Shown one piece after another: positions 58,732 to 64,000 of a stretch of 64,000 nucleotides of DNA. The DNA is taken from assembly GCF_030020805.1 (NCBI RefSeq), contig NZ_CP125098.1, positions 6,941,001-7,005,000 on the forward strand, written 5' to 3'. Positions within the stretch are counted from its first letter, which is position 1. Each line of letters begins with the position of its first letter. Position numbers and translations under genes: made by a program. The notes beneath the pieces are model-generated. The model ran no database searches. It was given only the letters and a program-made list of their open reading frames with translations, and was not told the origin of the DNA. Origin of the DNA: Paenibacillus sp. RC67 (GTDB lineage: Bacteria; Bacillota; Bacilli; Paenibacillales; NBRC-103111).

Positions 58732-61667
58732 TTACACAATGGTATGATATGACACTGCATGTCATTTTAACAGATAGCGGGGACGCCTTGTTATGGGGCC
58801 AGCAGAATGAACAGGATGTTCCCGGCGAAAAATTCCGGAAATTATTGTTCGCATGGCATGAGCCCTCCTACTATGGAACGACTTTGGAGCTGCAGCAGGC
58901 GGGTGAGCTGACGGTAACGGTTCTTCCTGCGGAAATGGTGCTTCCCTTCTTCGCCCAGCCGAATTTCATCGATATCATCCGATGGGAGGGTGGAACGGAA
59001 GCGGTGAATGGATTGCTTAAGGCAGCACCTCTCTTATACGAAGAAGCCAAATCGGGCCACTATATACCTAGCTATAGCTCATTTCGCAGCGGAAAGCTGC
59101 AGTGGACATGGGAGTCCGGATCGGAAGGCTTGGAGGAACTGGATTGGGAACCTTTGCATCAATTAGATGCCACAGGTGAGGAGCTCTCCGGTCTGCGTTC
59201 CGCTTTTTCCGCTACGGTTTTCATGGAGCAATATTCCGACGAGGCCGCGATGGCCGATCTTCGGCGTGATTATCCCGCGTTGTTCAGAGGTCGCGAGTCG
59301 GCAGCCTCTGCATCCGCTGGCGCTTTTACAGAGGAAGAGTGGCTCGCATCACTTGGCTGGAAGCCGGATATGGCCCCTTTCCGTCCTGCTCTGCAGCTGC
59401 TGGAGCCGGACGACGAGCAGTACGATTGGCGCCTCCGGCTCGTGCTGCAGGATAAAAACGATAGCTCTGTACTCGTACCCCTTCGTCTGGCTTCAGACGG
59501 GAATGCATTCGGCACCTGGGCTAGCGAGTGGAGTCCCTATATCCAGGAGCGTTCTCCCGGATGGACAGCCAGACTGGCCACAGCACTTCCAAGCGCCACT
59601 GCTGGCGGCGAGCTCTTTGCTAAGCCGCTTAGTGACGAAGCTGCTTGGCGGTTTCTGACCACGGACAGCCGTGAATTGCTGAGCGATGGCTGGAACGTCA
59701 TGCTTCCCGGCTGGTGGGAAGCAGCTTCGAAGCGCAAGCCGCGGCTTCGTGCGCAAGTAACATCTGAGGCCGGAGGTAGAAGCGAGTCACTATTCGGCTT
59801 GAATGCTCTTGTCGATTTTGACTGGCGCGTTGCTATCGGCAATGCGGATCTTAATGAAGCTGAATTCACCGAACTGGTGAACCGCAAGGAACGGCTGATT
59901 CGCTTCCGCGGCGAATGGGTTTACTTGGATCCCGCGCTGCTGGAGCAAATCCAAAGGCTTATGGAGAGTATGGATCCGGAAGAAGGCCTATCCTTGCAGG
60001 ATGTCCTTCAATTACATCTGCTGAGTGAGCTTGAACAAGAGAAGCCTACGTCTGAAGGGCGTCGGACTACCGAGCTAGAAGATGAGAACGAGGAAGAACG
60101 GATCAAGCTAGAAGTCGAACTGAACTCCCATCTCTTAGCGCTTCTCCGCCAACTAGGCCAGCCGTCGGAATTAAAAGAGCTTGCCGTCCCTGATGGGCTG
60201 CGCGCAGAGCTGCGCGGCTACCAACGAGAAGGCTTCACATGGCTAAGCTTTCTTAGAAAACTTGGGCTTGGTGCCTGTTTAGCCGATGACATGGGACTAG
60301 GTAAAACCGTTCAGTTCATTACGTATTTGCTGCAGCACAAAGAAGAGTCTGAATCCCCTGCGCTGCTCATCTGCCCGGTATCTGTGCTTGGCAACTGGCA
60401 GAAGGAAATCGCCCGTTTTGCTCCCGATCTAAAAGTCTGGGTTCATTACGGAAAAGGACGCTTAAATGGTGAAGCATTTCATGCTGTACTACAGGATACA
60501 GACGTTGTACTCACCTCTTATACGACGGCTCTGCTAGATCAGGAGCTACTCCAGGAAATCCAATGGAGCGCTCTTTGTCTGGATGAAGCACAAAACATCA
60601 AGAACGCGCAAAACAAACAATCTGCCGCCGTACGCTCTCTAAAAGCACGGCACCGTATTGCGTTGACGGGTACACCGATTGAGAATAGGTTATCAGAGCT
60701 GTGGTCGATCTACGATTTTCTCAATCCCGGTTACTTGGGGAATTCACGCGGCTTCCAACATCGATTTGCTAATCCGATCGAGAAGCATCATGACGAGGAA
60801 CGAACCCTACAGCTTCAAAAGCTCGTCAAACCCTTTATGCTGCGCCGCAAAAAGAAAGATCCTGCAATCCAGCTGGATCTGCCGGACAAGCTGGAGATGA
60901 AGGTCTATATCAACCTTACCGCCGAGCAAGGAGCGCTGTATGAGCAGGCGGTCAAGGATCTTATGGACCGCATGAAGAATTTGGAAGGCATTGAACGAAA
61001 GGGAGCCATCCTTGCTGCCTTGACTCGTCTCAAGCAGCTATGTGACCATCCCGTGCTGTTGACAAAGGAAGATGCGTTATCCGAGGAAGTGCTCCTATCT
61101 GAGGAGCGGCGAGAATCGTTCATTACTCGGTCTGCGAAGCTGGAACGGCTTGTCGCTATGGTTGATGAGCTTCGGGACGAAGGAGATTCCTGCCTGATCT
61201 TCACCCAGTATATAGGCATGGGACGCATGTTAGCCGACGTCCTAGGGAAGCATCGAAACGAACCCGTACTGTATTTGAACGGCAGCACCTCCAAGGCAGA
61301 CCGCGATAAAATGATCGATACATTCCAAGCACCGGATGGATCAGGCCCCGGCATTTTTATTTTGTCATTGAAAGCCGGCGGTGTCGGCCTCAACTTGACG
61401 GCTGCCAACCACGTGTTTCATTTTGACCGCTGGTGGAACCCCGCCGTGGAGAACCAGGCTACTGACCGCGCCTACCGTATGGGACAAAAGCGCAACGTAC
61501 AAGTGCACAAGTTCATTTCCCTCGGCACTCTGGAGGAGAAGATCGATGAGATGCTGGAGAGCAAAATGAGCTTGAGCGAAAACGTAATCTCCACCTCAGA
61601 GAATTGGATTACAGAGCTTTCTAATGATGAGCTGCGTGATTTGTTTGCTCTTCGTCAGTCGTGGTAA
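58728..61667 (+). CDS. SNF2-family helicase/ATPase
   Basis: 979 residues. The N-terminal half (about 1-470) is the SNF2-helicase-associated region (DUF3670-like, LNEAEFTELVNRKERLIRFRGEWVYLDP). The SNF2 motor follows (about 490-960): motif I ADDMGLGKTVQFI, Ia LLICPVSVLGNW, II DEAQNIKN, III LTGTPIENRLSELWSIYDFLNPG, V SLKAGGVGLNLTAANHVFHFDRWWNP, VI QATDRAYRMGQ. An ATP-driven DNA translocase, cytoplasmic. The ATG overlaps the SWIM gene stop (ATGA) and has AAAGGA 11 bases before it. A strong bidirectional terminator follows. Confidence 0.93.
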   Translation: MITQWYDMTLHVILTDSGDALLWGQQNEQDVPGEKFRKLLFAWHEPSYYGTTLELQQAGELTVTVLPAEMVLPFFAQPNFIDIIRWEGGTEAVNGLLKAAPLLYEEAKSGHYIPSYSSFRSGKLQWTWESGSEGLEELDWEPLHQLDATGEELSGLRSAFSATVFMEQYSDEAAMADLRRDYPALFRGRESAASASAGAFTEEEWLASLGWKPDMAPFRPALQLLEPDDEQYDWRLRLVLQDKNDSSVLVPLRLASDGNAFGTWASEWSPYIQERSPGWTARLATALPSATAGGELFAKPLSDEAAWRFLTTDSRELLSDGWNVMLPGWWEAASKRKPRLRAQVTSEAGGRSESLFGLNALVDFDWRVAIGNADLNEAEFTELVNRKERLIRFRGEWVYLDPALLEQIQRLMESMDPEEGLSLQDVLQLHLLSELEQEKPTSEGRRTTELEDENEEERIKLEVELNSHLLALLRQLGQPSELKELAVPDGLRAELRGYQREGFTWLSFLRKLGLGACLADDMGLGKTVQFITYLLQHKEESESPALLICPVSVLGNWQKEIARFAPDLKVWVHYGKGRLNGEAFHAVLQDTDVVLTSYTTALLDQELLQEIQWSALCLDEAQNIKNAQNKQSAAVRSLKARHRIALTGTPIENRLSELWSIYDFLNPGYLGNSRGFQHRFANPIEKHHDEERTLQLQKLVKPFMLRRKKKDPAIQLDLPDKLEMKVYINLTAEQGALYEQAVKDLMDRMKNLEGIERKGAILAALTRLKQLCDHPVLLTKEDALSEEVLLSEERRESFITRSAKLERLVAMVDELRDEGDSCLIFTQYIGMGRMLADVLGKHRNEPVLYLNGSTSKADRDKMIDTFQAPDGSGPGIFILSLKAGGVGLNLTAANHVFHFDRWWNPAVENQATDRAYRMGQKRNVQVHKFISLGTLEEKIDEMLESKMSLSENVISTSENWITELSNDELRDLFALRQSW

Positions 61668-61693
61668 TGCGGTTTTATTGAATAGATGATGTT

Positions 61694-61734
61694 AAAAAAT
61701 CCATCCTGGTCAAAAAAACCAGGATGGATTTTTT
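61694..61734. terminator. bidirectional terminator after the SNF2 gene
   Basis: AAAAAATCCATCCTGGT pairs perfectly with ACCAGGATGGATTTTTT around a seven-A-rich loop. Confidence 0.9.
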
Positions 61735-61977
61735 CATTTGCTCATTTAAGGGATTGTAATTATAAAGTGAAAGCTTCAAAAGCTGGTTGAAAATAGTGAT
61801 CCAAACTTAACACTGTTCACAATGTGGAGCTATAAAGTAAGGCTAAGGCAAAGGAAAGCAATTGTTAAGCTGTAAGGACTCCAACTTTATTTTGATGTGA
61901 TAAAGGCCAACATGATTTAACAACCGTATTAATGCACTCAATTAGTTTTCTAAGAAACTCGGGAGCACCACAAAAAC

Positions 61978-62006
61978 AAAAAAACACCCACAAAGTGAGT
62001 GTTTTA
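61978..62006 (-). terminator. rRNA operon terminator
   Basis: AAAACAC.CAC pairs with GTG.GTGTTTT; on the minus strand TTTTTTTG follows. Begins six bases after the 3' end of 5S rRNA. Confidence 0.75.
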
Positions 62007-62011
62007 GATTT

Positions 62012-62128
62012 GCTTGGCGACGTTCTACTCTCCCAGGACCCTGCGGTCCAAGTACCATCGACGCTGGAAGGCTTAACGTTCGTGTTCGGTATGGGTACGC
62101 GTGGTTCCCTTCCGCCATCATCACCAAA
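62012..62128 (-). rRNA. rrf: 5S ribosomal RNA
   Basis: 117 bases on the minus strand. The 5' end TTTGGTGATGATGGCGG pairs with the 3' end CGTCGCCAAGC; internal hallmarks CCCATACCGAACACGAACGTTAAG and GGGAGAGTAG are present. Lies downstream of 23S with a spacer of about 207 bases that contains no tRNA. Confidence 0.95.
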
Positions 62129-62335
62129 CGGGATTTTTCGAAGGATTACTTCTTCGAAAATGCTGCGAGAAAATATCCTTCATTAAAAAGGACATGCAGC
62201 TCAAGGCTTATTCCTTGAAAACTAGATACGAAATGCATGCGTAAAGTAATCGTATTTGTTAACCGGTTTGTTTCCGGGCCCCGAGAAAGTATTCGGAATA
62301 AGCTACAACGCTTCTCTTCACTTTCTTGGGTATTA

Positions 62336-64000
<1,665 letters not shown>

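Overview
The window looks like a chromosomal segment of a spore-forming Firmicute, most probably Paenibacillus or a close relative. This rests on sigma-A type promoters, AGGAGG-type ribosome binding sites, CcpA (cre) and HrcA (CIRCE) sites, a Spo0A-type DNA-binding domain, an SLH-domain surface protein, and 5S and 23S rRNA genes with Bacillales features. There are no CRISPR arrays, tRNAs, complete insertion sequences or prophage modules. Most genes lie on the minus strand.

Layout. 1-5 kb is an A+T-rich, poorly conserved stretch. It holds a partial small gene at the left edge preceded by a chain of hairpins (candidate structured RNA), a small hypothetical gene, a membrane protein, and a large LCAT-like lipase that probably starts at TTG. 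5.1-16.4 kb is a catabolic block on the minus strand: a FadR-type GntR regulator, an AtuA-family protein, a DUF4387 protein and an AraC regulator, then an ABC importer, two ADP-ribosylglycohydrolase-family enzymes and a ribokinase. It carries two copies of a GntR-like operator and two cre sites. 16.6-27.4 kb holds a stalk-domain protein, a lipoprotein fused in frame (past a stop) to a DUF3995 remnant, TraX, a HisD-like dehydrogenase behind a histidine-codon leader peptide and terminator, an orphan Spo0A-C protein, a sigma factor, a J-like/TPR protein with DUF1266, and a CheY pair.

27.5-41.4 kb is a signalling and cell-surface region: a BTAD-type response regulator, an MHYT-GGDEF-EAL protein, a 1482-residue SLH protein, an HD-GYP protein, a decayed histidine kinase, an aquaporin, a single-domain receiver, a flavin monooxygenase and a GGDEF protein. 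Four promoters between 27.4 and 36.9 kb share exactly the same architecture (two 7-mers of TTGTTCA type, 11-bp period, 11 bp before the -10). They define a probable regulon linking c-di-GMP turnover to the S-layer-type protein. 41.6-46.4 kb has a VanRS-like two-component pair and a CIRCE-controlled htpG. The promoter upstream of the response regulator shares a 41-bp operator and -10 box with the lipoprotein promoter 26 kb away.

46.5-57 kb has a 248-bp inverted-repeat element, two secreted or carbohydrate-related proteins, an orphan solute-binding lipoprotein with a divergent AraC regulator, a GGDEF/CheY/HD-GYP operon, and the formaldehyde-fixing hxlR/hxlAB genes. 57-61.7 kb is a translationally coupled SWIM zinc-finger/SNF2 helicase pair. 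The right end is the distal part of an rRNA operon (5S, and 23S running off the edge) transcribed leftwards.
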